DNA from: Delphinapterus leucas
Lineage: Eukaryota; Chordata; Mammalia; Artiodactyla; Monodontidae
Direction of reading: 5' to 3'
NCBI RefSeq assembly: GCF_002288925.2
Contig: NW_022098021.1
Span: 31,101,822 to 31,165,821 of the forward strand
DNA: 64,000 bases
Below the pieces are notes generated by a model that was given only the letters and a program-made list of their open reading frames with translations, was not told the origin of the DNA and searched no databases. This document shows, piece by piece, positions 44,040-55,710 of this stretch. A program made the translations under genes and the position numbers. How positions within the stretch are numbered: the stretch's first letter is position 1; the number at the start of each line of letters is the position of its first letter.

Positions 44040-44110
44040 AAAAGAGTAAATTTTCTTCTTGCTCAGATGAGAAAACTGAGGCTCAGAATAGTTTGATGGC
44101 TTCTGTAGAT
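44040..44110 (-). repeat. Possible MIR SINE fragment
   Basis: CTCAGATGAGAAAACTGAGG followed by CTCAGAATAGTTTGATGGC matches the conserved core of a reversed MIR. Confidence 0.45.
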
Positions 44111-44534
44111 AAATGAAGAAGATTTTTCTATTAGGAAAGTTATTCAATAATCAATCAATGTGATTTGCTTGTTGAGTTGTGTTTTTCTTTACTAAAGAAT
44201 GTTAAGGAATTATCAACTGGAAAATCTAATCAGTTCACATCAGAAAATGTAATCATTTATAAGAAATGGGAAAATTTAGGAAAATTCTTCAGTGGTAAAT
44301 TATAATACAAAGAAGTTATTAGTAATGAAAAATTGAAAACAAACTTGAGATGTGAATTCTATACATTTTGAAAAATGAAGTTTCAATTACTGACCAAGGC
44401 ACTTTAGAAGAAAACTCGTTCATAAAGTATCTGCTTGAAACTTCCTTTAATAATATTAATTATAAAATACATGTAAAATAGAGAAGGGATCTAAACAGTA
44501 ATGAAAGACTATACACTTCAAATATAGCAATAGT

Positions 44535-44755
44535 AGAAGGTAATCCAGAATTCTGGCTCTGCTACTTATCAGGTAAGTACCTTTGGGCAAATTTTAAATT
44601 CTTTAAGCTACGATTTCATGATTTATAAAGTAAGGATATTTATATATAACTCACAGGATTGTCATAAGATTAAATGAAATTATGTATGCAAACTGCTTGA
44701 TATAGCACATGCTTAGCATTCAAAAATGTCAGCAATTGTCATCATGAGTATTTTT
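44535..44755 (+). repeat. MIR SINE relic
   Basis: CTGGCTCTGCTACTTATCAG, CCTTTGGGCAAATTTTAAAT, TCACAGGATTGTCATAAGAT, TAAATGAAATTATGTATGCA and AGCATTCAAAAATGTCAGCA follow the plus-strand MIR order. Confidence 0.75.
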
Positions 44756-44809
44756 ATATTGTTACTAAATTGATTGCAAAACTCCCTGGTTTAATTTATG
44801 TCTTAGTAT

Positions 44810-45255
44810 CTTTTTAATATTGAAAGTTTAAAGAACATTCAAAAACAGAGAAAATATTATAATAAACAAGTTTGTGGTTCTATATTCAAATCCTAATTTT
44901 TTCTCTCCTCAGCAATGGATTATGAGAAAATAAATATCAGTCATCCTATCATTTAATCCATAAATAGTTCAGAATATATCTCTAAAAGATCAGGACTTCT
45001 AAAAAATAACATGTTCTATATATCATTCTCACAGCTAAAACAATAATTCCTTAACGTCAAGTCTAGTCAATGTTCAAATTTCTCTAATTGTCTCAAAATT
45101 TGTTTCAATTGGTTTATTTGTTTTGGTATCAAGATGTAAATAATATTCACACATTGAAACTGGTTATGTCTCTTTAATCTGTTGTAGTCTATAATCTCTC
45201 TCTATCTGTCTTGTTTACAAATTCAGGCCATTTTTTAATTTAAATCCAAGACTAA
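44810..45255 (-). mobile_element. Old L1 (L1M-type) 3' UTR fragment
   Basis: TTTAATCCATAAATAGTTCA, GAATATATCTCTAAAAGATC, AACAATAATTCCTTAACGTC, ATGTTCAAATTTCTCTAATT, GTCTCAAAATTTGTTTCAAT and ACATTGAAACTGGTTATGTC follow the reversed 3' UTR of an old L1 subfamily. Confidence 0.65.
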
Positions 45256-46200
45256 ATAAGGCTAATATTCTATCCTATTCTACCCATTGCAACTGTCCTC
45301 AAGATGTCTCTTGGTAAAGCAAGTGAGTAATTAATTGATCACTAGGCTTTTATAGAGACAGGAGAGGTGGCAGTTGACTTCTAGTTCAATAGATGGGAAG
45401 CGCTCAAGAGAAGGAGCGTGGTCCTCCCAGGGCAGTTTGGAGCTGGGGTGAAGCAGTCAATCAGACTTAGCAGTAAAATCAATAAAGGCAAATTGTTTGC
45501 CTCTGCCCACAGAGTTCTTCTTGATAAACAAGATTTTGCCATTAGAGATTACAGAATAAGAGACTGCTACAAAATAGACTACGGTTCTCCCCAGATAATC
45601 CCAAATGAGGTAATCATTTCACTTGCACCCTCTGATCCTATCATTTTAAACCTTTAAAAAGAATTTCCTGGTATATAGCCATGATTGAAGTCACTTACCA
45701 AAACTCCTCATATATATTGTACTGTATTTTCTCTTTTTTTTCAAAGTAATAAAGCAATAGAAATAAAATCAATATGGAAGGAACTTAATATGGAAGGAAC
45801 AATGATGTTCATGTGCAGATGTTAATTGAAAGAACTCCAAAAAGTAAATATTCCAAACTGTGGGAAAGTAATTGTACAAACACATCGGTTCCATCATTTT
45901 GGATGGCCAGGAGAACTCAACTGATTAAGGGGGTGTGATTAAATTTAGCCAGAATACTAATACAGTAGCTCAAGGAATAAGGCAGAAATGTGCAGACTGT
46001 GTGAATTGAACGAGAATTTCTAACACATTAATGTGCATGGGTAAACTTGGATTCCCAACACCAGATGAACAAATGATGCTGAGGTGGAAAGTTGTAAAGG
46101 AATTAGAAGCATTGTGAAAGTCTGAAGGTTCAGCAGTAGGAACAGTAATAAGAAAAGCCAGAAGTCAAACACTTCACCCAAGGAGGGCACATACGTGTGC
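45256..46200. other. No feature recognised
   Basis: Unique sequence. A 79-codon plus-strand frame at 45418-45657 has no recognisable domain. A 14-base direct repeat of AATATGGAAGGAAC type occurs at 45771 and 45787. Confidence 0.4.
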
Positions 46201-46204
46201 CATG

Positions 46205-46400
46205 GTCTAAACATACCATAGAGAGTTCACAGGACATCTGGCTCTGACAATGACTATTGTGTGCACTTGGGCAAATCATTTGATTTCTCTGAACCAAGTT
46301 TCCCTTTCTCCTTTGGTAAAATGAAGAAAATAACATCTACCTGGAAGCAGTGCAGTAAATAGTAAATTATAAAATACATGTAAATGATCTATCACAATGT
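46205..46400 (+). repeat. MIR SINE relic
   Basis: ACATCTGGCTCTGACAATGA, GTGCACTTGGGCAAATCATT, TTTGGTAAAATGAAGAAAAT and TAAATGATCTATCACAATG follow the plus-strand MIR order. Confidence 0.6.
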
Positions 46401-47395
46401 TTTTGGTGATGTTTACAAAAGAATGACAAGTATTCTTCACATACAATATTAGACTCGAGATTGTAAGGCACTTAAAGCTCAGCTGCTCTAATCACAATGC
46501 TTGAAATTTGAAAATGGAAGCCATCATTAATATTACTATGTTTAAACCTCTGTGACTTCTCTGCCAATGATTCATTCAGTTGATAATTATATGCTTCTAA
46601 TGATGGAGAGTCCATTTACTCCTGAGTTTCACCAAAATGCTTCCAAATACACACAGTAACTTCTTGTGAAATTGGAGTTTTGCTTCTGTTTCAATCTGAG
46701 TTAGGAACTGCTTTTACTTTCCTGCTAAGCATATTAAATCAGAATACAAGTAACTGATGTTTGGTAGAGTGGATCATATATTTTTGTTTAAAGAGGCGGA
46801 GATGAGTGCATTTTAAAATCATAACTAGTACAGTGTCCAATGTATAATATGTCTTCCTTAAATGTTTGCTATTGGTGATAAAGATGATAATGAATCTATT
46901 TCTGATCTTTGCGCTTACTGCAATCATTTTGAAGCTCTTTCAGTTTTGTATAAAATTCTCTTCCTGTTGTGTTCTTCAAAATATACAGCTGGCCACCATT
47001 ATCTCAGACATGCCTCTGTGGCATGTGTGTTTTGTATTATTGCTCATTTGTTTCTTTCTCTGCCTACTCATCTGTTTTCCTGGCTGTGACTTTTAGCTTC
47101 CTCATTTGTCTAAGCAAGAATTGTCCTTGGATGTTTCCCTTCCATCATTTCTATTGTTTCTTGCTTTCTGGTCACTTCATTTGACAGCATCTGTGCAACA
47201 CTTCACACTCATTAATATCCTCCACAAGTTGCTTAATGATAGAGGAACCCTGTTGAGTGTTTGCACAGTTAAGAAAGAAACCTGTCCAGCTTTTGATAAA
47301 AGCCTGTACACAGATTATTCTTAATTTAAGAAATTGTCAGAAGTTAATGACAGGGAAATAAAGGCAGATGCAACTACTCAGTAATTTCTTTGAAA
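46401..47395. other. No feature recognised
   Basis: Unique sequence with overlapping short frames of 62-76 codons between 46739 and 47324, all without recognisable domains. Confidence 0.4.
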
Positions 47396-47397
47396 TG

Positions 47398-47398
47398 T

Positions 47399-47479
<81 letters not shown>

Positions 47480-47482
47480 GAG
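47398..47482 (+). repeat. Compound (TG)n(AG)n microsatellite
   Basis: About 20 TG units pass directly into about 21 AG units with a single GGG interruption near 47468. The AG half is a polypurine tract able to form triplex DNA. Confidence 0.95.
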
Positions 47483-50400
47483 ATTTAACTCTTTCATTGA
47501 AGAAAAAGCACATACATAGACAAAATATACTTATGAGAAATGGATCATCTAACTATAACTAATGCTTAAATGTATTTTGTTAAAACATGCCAATGATAAT
47601 TGTTGGAGAAAACGTTTAGATAAGCTTAATTATGCAAAATGCCTAGTCTCTTTATTGTATATTGTATGTGTGCCTAATATATTTCAAATCAAATATCTCT
47701 CATTATTTTACAAGAAATGTAAATACTTTGACTACCTCAGTGATAATAAGAATGTTCTAAAATAGACATTTATGTCTTGCCCAATGCTTAGTTCTCACAA
47801 TGGATAGAGATGGTAATGCAATGAGACATAGTTCAAGATGACCAAATTATCACTCTTTGACTCAAAGATGCAGGCTGGCTATTTCCTCTTTGTGTGTCTA
47901 TAGCTGCTGTTGACTTTTTTATTCTAGAAGTTTCTGTGGGAGAGGCTATTTAAAATCAAGTGCTCACATACTATGGAGTTTCTGCAATAGTTATACTTTG
48001 TGGAGTAAAAAGCTATAAAGGGTCATTTACAGTTCAATCAAGGTTTCTGAAAATGCAGCAGCTGTTAGGTAGATGAAGAACATGTCAGCTAATATTAAGA
48101 ATGACATAAAGAGCGTGTTCACCCAAAACTTGAAGTCAGAGCACAAAGGATAACATAAAATCCTTTCATAAGGAAATTCAACTCCATGGGAATGCTGGTG
48201 GGAGATCAGGGGTTTTACTTCACCCACCACTTCCCTGGGGTGAACTGAAATGTGAAAGGATCTCCAGGTTCACTCTGGTTTCCTCCTCCTAAAATGGTAG
48301 CTATTCTCTAAGTCTTCAAATGTCTTTCTTTTTTAGACAAGAACAAGAATTAAATTTTCTTAAATTTCCTGTCTTGAAAGAGTGTCTGGTTACTTTGAAA
48401 ATCCTAAGTAGTTCTTTCTACCCTTCTCCTTTTTCAAAAACTTTTCTCTTTTATAGCTAACTTTGTTTTTCCCATTGTTTTAGTTAATTGTAAAAGACAG
48501 ACTTTTAGGCACCTCAACTGATAAGAATATTTACAAACTACTTTGTTGTTGAAATAATAAAAGTGGCTCCAACACATCTTCATTTTTCCCAAACACACAA
48601 ACATATATACCACAGACTCACTGGGTACCAATATCTGGACAAGTGAACTTTATCCCAAGGATATTACTTACATTTCAGTTGGGACTTGTTGCTTAGGAAT
48701 CAGCTCCTTCTTCTGGACCCTAGGAGTGCTTGTCCCAGTAAAAGTGATTGAAGTTTATTAGCTCCATTAATTCTAATCTCTAGAGTTTGTACCCAGGGAC
48801 AGAGGGTGATACTGTCCTTCTAAACCTTGGCTTGTCATTGGCAGAGATCACATACAAGATGTACTGGACACATATTCTATAGAATTTTCTACAAATCAGC
48901 TAATCTGTCCAGGACAATGTTTACACAGAGGTCTTTTTGTCTTAATTGGCCATGGATATTTTTTGGTTATTTTTATCATCCCAAATGAGTGTGGAGGAAA
49001 ATAGACAACATTAAAAATAAATCTCATTTATGTGCTTCCCAAGGGTAATCAAATCATTTAGGCAAGTATTCACATGCCAGAGAGGAAAAAGACAATGGAC
49101 TACAGAGAATGACTAGCCTGTTGGTAATTTTCTGCAAACCTATCCCATCCCCTCTCCCTTTCACACCTCTATTATAGCATTTAATCTAAAATAAGCCAGA
49201 TCTGGGAAGCTGTCTGAGTTTTGGCCAGGGAGAGGTCCTGTTCAGTTTTATTTTACCCTGGGGTCCGCATGTAGAAAATATCTTTATTTCTAAAGGAGTC
49301 CCAGTTTCACAGACAAAAGCATCAACACAAAACCTTACTGGAAACTCTCAGTAGCCCCAAAATTATAAAGGCTAATAAATTATAGTGTTCTCCCAAGCTT
49401 TCAAAAGGCTCCGGGAGTTAGCATGGAGGCAATCTTCTCTAGTTTCAATCTGTTGTGTATCATAGATAAATTTCCAGAGCTTCACAGAATTGCACATGTT
49501 TGAAGACATTGACTGTAAGAAAACAGTTTACATTGGTGCTGCTCATGAGGGTCTCAGAAGGAGAAAAGGACCATCTGTGAATGCACCTACAGCAGGGTTT
49601 CTTCAATTGGGACCAATGGTTTGGATTCAAGAATCCATCTGCTTGTACCTCCCAAGCTATTTGTAGAATTGCATAGCACTGTGCATACTTTTTCCAACCA
49701 ATTTTTTTCCCCAAGTATGTTTTTGGTATTCCCTAAAAATAAATATTATTTTCAAATGTCCAAACCAACATTTGCACTGTGACATACAGGAACTAATGCT
49801 TGTAATTGAAAGTTATATGTGCACTTTGGGACATGAAAAAATTTAGTAGATATTTTAGGTACATATTATATATTGCATGAGTTAGATGTGTGTGTTTTCG
49901 TTTCATTTTCACAGGGTGAATTTAGTAGCTTTAAATGAGCTTATAATGGCTAAAATATACTTAACATTCACATATAATTAGGCATAATAACCTTACCTTG
50001 ACCATTTCCAAAATGAAATAAATAATAAATTTCTATGGACATAGAAAATACCAACATAAAGGAATACTTATTTCTGTGAGGTAGACACAAAATATATTTA
50101 CTGAGAAAATTAGAAATATTTGCAGAAAGGATTATTTATATTACAGGAAATGTAAAAATAACGTAGTATAGTTACTATGCTTTCTTCATCAGAAGGAAAA
50201 ATTTAAATATAAGTATGGATATTAATATCTGGAGTGTGAGGCTGCTCACTGAACTCTCTTCTATCTAATCAGTATGAATCATCTACATGCATTCTTTCAG
50301 ACTTCCTGTTGCACAGTCTTGAAATAAAGAGAAATAAACAGAGTCATAAGGAGCATCACCATCCAATCATGAGGCAAGATGTTCATCAGTGCCATGAAAT

Positions 50401-50855
50401 ATTGAGGCCACAGAACATGCATTAATCATAAGATGATTTTATGTGCCTTTATTGTGTGTTTATCCTAAAAGGTTATGGAAACAAAAATATTTACAGAAAT
50501 AATGTCTTCCCAATAAACCACCTGAGAGAAAAATGTTTAGAAAGTCAAATGATAAATAATGTTTTATTTAAATAGAAATCTGCTCTAAAATTGCCAAGGA
50601 AAGCCATTGTGTCAGCTCTTAGGGAACAAGATACACGTAAAGAGGTGCAAATGTTCAAATTAAATCTGGAAATATAGCTGAGGCAACTACTTTCAGAAAA
50701 TAGTAAAATAATTAAACCACTTGTGAGTCAGTGCCAGATAGATACAAGGTAATATATGCTCATTTGGATATATTTTGAAAAGGAATGTCTTTACTTTTTC
50801 ATAAGTTTTGGGATAACTTAATTATTAAATATGTATTGACCAAAGGCATCAGGAG
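47483..50855. other. Unique AT-rich sequence, no gene or repeat recognised
   Basis: More than 3 kb without identifiable SINE, LINE or microsatellite. Frames do not exceed 84 codons and none has a recognisable domain. Confidence 0.45.
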
Positions 50856-50859
50856 TCCA

Positions 50860-51870
50860 TGGAAAAATAGCTGATTCTAGGGCTGGAACAGGGAGAACAT
50901 AAAATAGTTCTGGAACAACTCATTGCACTAGAAAATAAAGAAGTGTTCAAAAATAAAGAACAGAGACCTGTCAAAGGGACAGCAGGGCCAATCAGAAAGA
51001 ATATTTAGTGCCAAACCTGGGAAAATTTGATCAACAAAATTAATATTATTGTATTAGTTCATAAATCAAGGCATAAAATAAATATCCAGGAGTTCATATT
51101 GATATCAATAAATAATAAATTAATTAATACATAAAAAAGTAAGGAACAGCAGGCAAATCTTTCTTACAGAAGTATTCCAAATGATATATGCAGACATCCC
51201 CCCCTGCCAGGAAATGGTGCTTAGACATTCCCCCACACACCCCACCCCACCCCTCCCCTGACCTCGAGTATTGGCAGGACTTAGTGACTCATTTCCAAAC
51301 AGTAGATTAAGAAAGAGAAAAATAGCCCCATAGCACCTTTGCAATGGTGAAATCCAGCAGATGCTATCTTAACCAAGTGATGGAAGATATGTCATCAGGG
51401 ATATCATGTGGATGTACTGATATGACGTGATGAGGAGGGTGCTTCATCTCTGTGGTATGATATCTACATTCTGAACCATTAAACAAACAGACAAACCAAA
51501 TGTGAGGGGTGTTCTTGACCAGTACTCTTCAAAACTCTCAAGGTCATTACAAAAATCAAGGAAAGGCTGAGAAACTCTCACAGACCAGCAGAGTCTAAAG
51601 AGACATGATAACTGAATGCAATGTGGATCCTGAAACACACAAAACAGATATTAATGGGAAAATCTGGTGAAATTTGAATAAACTCTGGAGGTTAAATAAT
51701 GTAATGTACTAATAAAGGTTTCTTAATTTTGACAAATGAACCAAGAGTGAAAGATGATAACTTTAGAGAAAATTGAAATTGAGTGAGAGGTGTACAGAAA
51801 ATCTCTGTAAATTCCTTGAAACTTTCCTGTAAATCTAACATTTTTCCAAAATAAGAAGCTTCTTAAAAGA
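50860..51870 (+). mobile_element. Probable old L1 3' UTR (L1M-type)
   Basis: AACCTGGGAAAATTTGATCA, AACTCTGGAGGTTAAATAAT, GTTTCTTAATTTTGACAAAT and, at the end, CTTTCCTGTAAATCTAACAT, TTTTCCAAAATAAGAAGCTT resemble the 3' UTR of old mammalian L1 subfamilies. No coding part is recognised. Confidence 0.5.
51240..51258 (-). other. Predicted strong G-quadruplex / i-motif site
   Basis: On the plus strand four C4 runs are separated by single bases (A, A, T). The minus strand therefore has four G4 runs with three one-base loops, the loop pattern associated with very stable parallel quadruplexes. Further C runs lie just upstream at 51198 and 51229. Confidence 0.75.
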
Positions 51871-52041
51871 AATACCTGTTGACTAACCTGTTTAAATTAA
51901 CATTATGAATGTCAACTAATAAAGTTTTTCTTTCTAATTTTTATTTACACTAATGAGAAATCCAATATATTTTCTTGTTTTCCTCCATAGTTTCTCTCTG
52001 CTATACTCTTAGTTATCTTATAGTTAGATGCTATTTTCAAA

Positions 52042-52054
52042 ATTATATAGTCCA
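52042..52054 (+). repeat. 13-bp direct repeat, left copy
   Basis: ATTATATAGTCCA recurs exactly at 54043-54055, bracketing two consecutive L1 3' ends. Confidence 0.85.
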
Positions 52055-52963
52055 ACAAAGGAGGCAGAATATACAATGGAGAAAAGATAGTTTGCTCAAT
52101 AAGTGGTGCTGGGAAAACTGGACAGCTACATGTAAAAGAATGAAATTAGAACACTCCCTAAAAGCATACAAAAAATAAACCTAAAATGGATTAAGGACCT
52201 AAATGCAAAGCCAGACACTATAAAACTCTTAGAGGAAAACATGGGCACAACACTCTTTGACATAATTCTCAGCAAGGTCTTTTTTTGACCCACCTCCTAG
52301 AGTAATGAAATTAAAAACAAAAATAAACAACTGGGACCTAATGAAACTTAAAAGCTTTTGCACAGCAAAGGAAACCATAAACAAGATGAAAAAACAACCC
52401 TCAGAATGGGAGAAAATATTTGCAAATGAAGCATCAGACAAGGGATTAATCTAAAAAATATACAAACAGCTCACGCAGCTCAATATGAAAGAAACAAACT
52501 ACCCAATAAAAACATTGGTGGAAGACCTAAATAGACATTTCTCCTAAGAAGACATACAGGTGGGCAACAAACACATGAAAAGATTCTCAGCATCACTAAC
52601 TATTAGAGCAATGCAAACAAAACTACAGTGAGGTATCACCTCACACCAGTCAGAATAACCATCATCAAAAATCTACAAACAATAAATGCTGAACAGGATG
52701 TGGAGAAAAGGGAATCCCTCTTACACTGTTGGTGGGAATGTAAATTGATACAACCACTATGGAGAACAGTATGGAAATTCCTTAAAAAACTAAAAATAGA
52801 ACTACCATATAATCCAGAAATCCCATTCCTGGGCATATACCCTGAGTAAACCATAATTCAAAAAGTTACATGCACCCCAATGTTCATTGCAGCACTATTT
52901 ACAATAGCCAGTATGTAGAAGCAACCTAAATGTCCATCAACAGAAAAATGGATAAAGAAGATG

Positions 52964-53046
52964 TGGTACATATATATACATATATATAATATATATACAT
53001 ATATTATATATATATATAATATATATACAATGTATATACATAGATA

Positions 53047-53088
<42 letters not shown>
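52964..53088 (+). repeat. TA-rich microsatellite inside L1 ORF2
   Basis: Where the sister copy has only ACATATATACAATGG, this copy has about 120 bases of TATATA, ATATACAT and TGTG units. It is a secondary expansion of a short TA seed in the L1. Confidence 0.9.
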
Positions 53089-53090
<2 letters not shown>

Positions 53091-53437
53091 AGAATATTAC
53101 TCAGCCATAAAAGGAATGAAATGGATGGACCTAGAGACCCTCATACAGAGTGAAGTAAGTCAGAAAGAGAAAAACAAATAACGTATGCTAACACATATAG
53201 ATAGAACCTAAAACAAAAATGGTTCTTAAGAACCTAGGGGCAGGACAGGAATAAAGATGCAGACGTAGAGAATGGACTTGAGGACACGGGGAGGGGGAAG
53301 GGTAAGTTGGAACGAAGTGAGAGGGTGGCATGGACATATATACACTACCAAATGTAAAATAGATAGCTAGTGGGAAGCAGCCGCATAGCACAGGGAGATC
53401 AGCTTGGTGCTTTGTGACCACCTACAGGGGTGAGATA

Positions 53438-53452
53438 GGGAGGGTGGGAGGG
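53438..53452 (+). other. Predicted strong G-quadruplex motif, L1 3' UTR
   Basis: GGGAGGGTGGGAGGG has four G3 runs with only one-base loops. It aligns to the 9095-9113 motif of the full-length copy. Confidence 0.8.
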
Positions 53453-53590
53453 AGACGCAAGAAAGAGGAGATATGGGGATATATGTACACATATAGCTGA
53501 TTCACTTTGTTATACAGCAGAAACTAACACACCATTGTAAAGCAATTATACTCTAATAAAGATGTTTAAGAAAAAAATGAAAAGAAAAAG

Positions 53591-54042
53591 AAAAGGAATT
53601 AAATTGTGCCATTTGCAGAGACGTGTATGGACCTAGAGACTGTCATACAGAATGAAGTAAGTCAGAAAGAAAAACAAATATCGTATAATATAGTTTATAT
53701 GTGGAATATAGAAAAATGATACAGATGAACTTATTTGTAAAGCAGAAATAGAGACACAGACTTAGAGAACAAAGGTATGGATACCAAGGGGGCAAGGAGG
53801 GATGGGATAAATTGGAAGATTGGATTGACATATACACACTACTATGTATAAAATAGATAACTAATGAGAACCTACTGTATAGCACAGGGAACATACTCAA
53901 TGCTCTGTGGTGACCTAAATGGGAAGGAAATCGATAAAAACGGGTATATATGTATACCTATAGCTGATTCAGTTTGCTGTACAGCAGAAACTAACAAAAT
54001 ATTGTAAAGCAACTATACTCCAATTAAAAATTAATAAAAAGT
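53591..54042 (+). mobile_element. Older L1 3' end directly downstream
   Basis: AAAAGGAATTAAATTGTGCC, ATTTGCAGAGACGTGTATGG, AGTAAGTCAGAAAGAAAAAC, AATAGATAACTAATGAGAAC, TGCTGTACAGCAGAAACTAA and TATACTCCAATTAAAAATTA form the ORF2 tail and 3' UTR of a different, older L1 subfamily. It begins at an A-rich point of ORF2 and ends in AATAAAAAG directly before the 13-bp repeat. Confidence 0.9.
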
Positions 54043-54055
54043 ATTATATAGTCCA
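54043..54055 (+). repeat. 13-bp direct repeat, right copy
   Basis: Identical to 52042-52054; it marks the right edge of the compound L1. Confidence 0.85.
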
Positions 54056-55585
54056 GGAAATAGGGTCAGTACGATTCAACTATATATTCATTGCTTAAAA
54101 GAAATCATTGTGCTTAATTGTTAAATTATGTGATGGTAAATACAGCAAATGGCCAAAGCTTTATTGCAGGTTTATTTCGTTAATGAGATACCAGGAGATC
54201 ATGAATGATTTAGGATACACATTATAATATTATAAATTGATAATGTAGATAAAATCAATATATGGCTAAAGAAATATTATCCATCAGCTACACATTTATA
54301 TTAACACATGGAGTGGGAAGGGAAAGCTAGGGGGTAATAAACAAACAAAAAATCAGTTTGTAAGCTAGCTTCACATGTACACAATGCCGTATATTGTTTT
54401 CCTTTAAGAGAAAGTTATGCTGTGCATTTGGATCAGCAACACAAGGTATGTGGTATAACAAATGACGTATTTTCTTCAGTTGCTAAATGTGTGACAATTA
54501 CTCTGAAGAAATGCTTGAAATGATGAGATTCTGAGATAGCTTGTTTTGCGCTAAACCCTTTTGATCTGGTTCCATTATATTCCAGGATTCACAGCATTGT
54601 TATGAGCACACAATTACAAGTCCACATAAATAGATATAGTGGACTCATAAGAACTGCAGAATTGAATTCAATACCCAATTGCCAGACTCTCCCTCTGAAA
54701 AAAGGAAAAGGACTTAAGAATGGACACCAAGTTTCATGTAAGAGAAGAAGAATTTTCTGTTTTCTTTTTCCAGATCTTAATAAAAATTATATTCCTACAC
54801 TCTCCCTGATTTCTTTTTAGAGGACAAAAAAAATCAAAGAAAGAAATATTTTTATCAAGATTAACATATTTATTTTTCTCACTGTCATGTGTCCTGCAAA
54901 CTTTTCTCATTTGCCAGATGAGTTCTTGAGTCAAGGATAAAAACCAAGAAAGAGCACAATATAACCCGCTTCCTTTTTGAACCCATGGTCAAGGTATAAT
55001 TAGATATTCCCTTGCACATGCATAAATATATATTTTTATTACATATATTTATATATAATATCATATATTTTTAACATTTTATTACATGTATATGTATATA
55101 TATATGACTCAAAGAAGAATCAAAACATATTTGAAAGACAATTTATAGTAAATTTGGATATTGTTTATCTGAAGCATTTTCTGTCAGCGCTCTTTACGGT
55201 CCTCTATGGATTGTAGTTAAAAAAAAAAAACTTCTGTTAAAATGCCTAGTGCCATGACATTATTCCCCAATTCCTTCTGTTCTGATAATTTTATTTACCT
55301 ACTAGGCTTACCATTTGAAGGCAGTAAGGGAATACCAAGAAATTCTGAGAGAATACTGAAGTAGAACTCATTCGGTGTTTTCACTCTATACCACCTGTCC
55401 CTTGCCAGAAAAGTCCTTCTCATCTCTTTACCGTTCATGCATATATTGTACGGCTTTAAGGCAAAACTATCATCTCCCTGTGAAATTCATACTTGTCAGA
55501 AACAATTATATACTCTCCCTGTTCTCACTGTGTATATATGCAACCCTATTTTAGTGTGGACTATATAGTTGTAAGCACATGCCTA
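54056..55585. other. Unique AT-rich sequence, no gene recognised
   Basis: Contains a TATATA-rich patch at 55020-55108 and an A run near 55219. No repeat family or long frame. Confidence 0.45.
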
Positions 55586-55589
55586 TATG

Positions 55590-55710
55590 CTTCTCTGTCC
55601 CATTAGAAAGTGGGCTGATTGACTCCAGGACTCCATGTTATTAATCTCACTTTTCCACTGGAGCTTACAAAGTGCTCTATGGGATTATTTATGGTTTTTG
55701 AATAAATGAC
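55590..55710 (+). repeat. L2 LINE 3' end
   Basis: CCATTAGAAAGTGGGCTGAT, TTATTAATCTCACTTTTCCA, CTGGAGCTTACAAAGTGCTC and TTTTTGAATAAATGACAC resemble the end of L2. Confidence 0.5.

Larger units (their letters stand above)
52055..53590 (+). mobile_element. 5'-truncated L1, younger subfamily, ORF2 C terminus and 3' UTR
   Basis: It starts inside ORF2 (GGAGGCAGAATATACAATGG at 52060-52079) and reads through AAGTGGTGCTGGGAAAACTG, ACAGGATGTGGAGAAAAGGG and ATTACTCAGCCATAAAAGGA to the same 3' UTR as the 2-9 kb copy, ending AAGCAATTATACTCTAATAA then AAGATGTTTAAG and an A-rich tail. ORF2 is broken by stops. A TA-rich microsatellite expansion sits inside it. Unusually, no target duplication follows its own tail; a second L1 end comes first. 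Confidence 0.92.
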
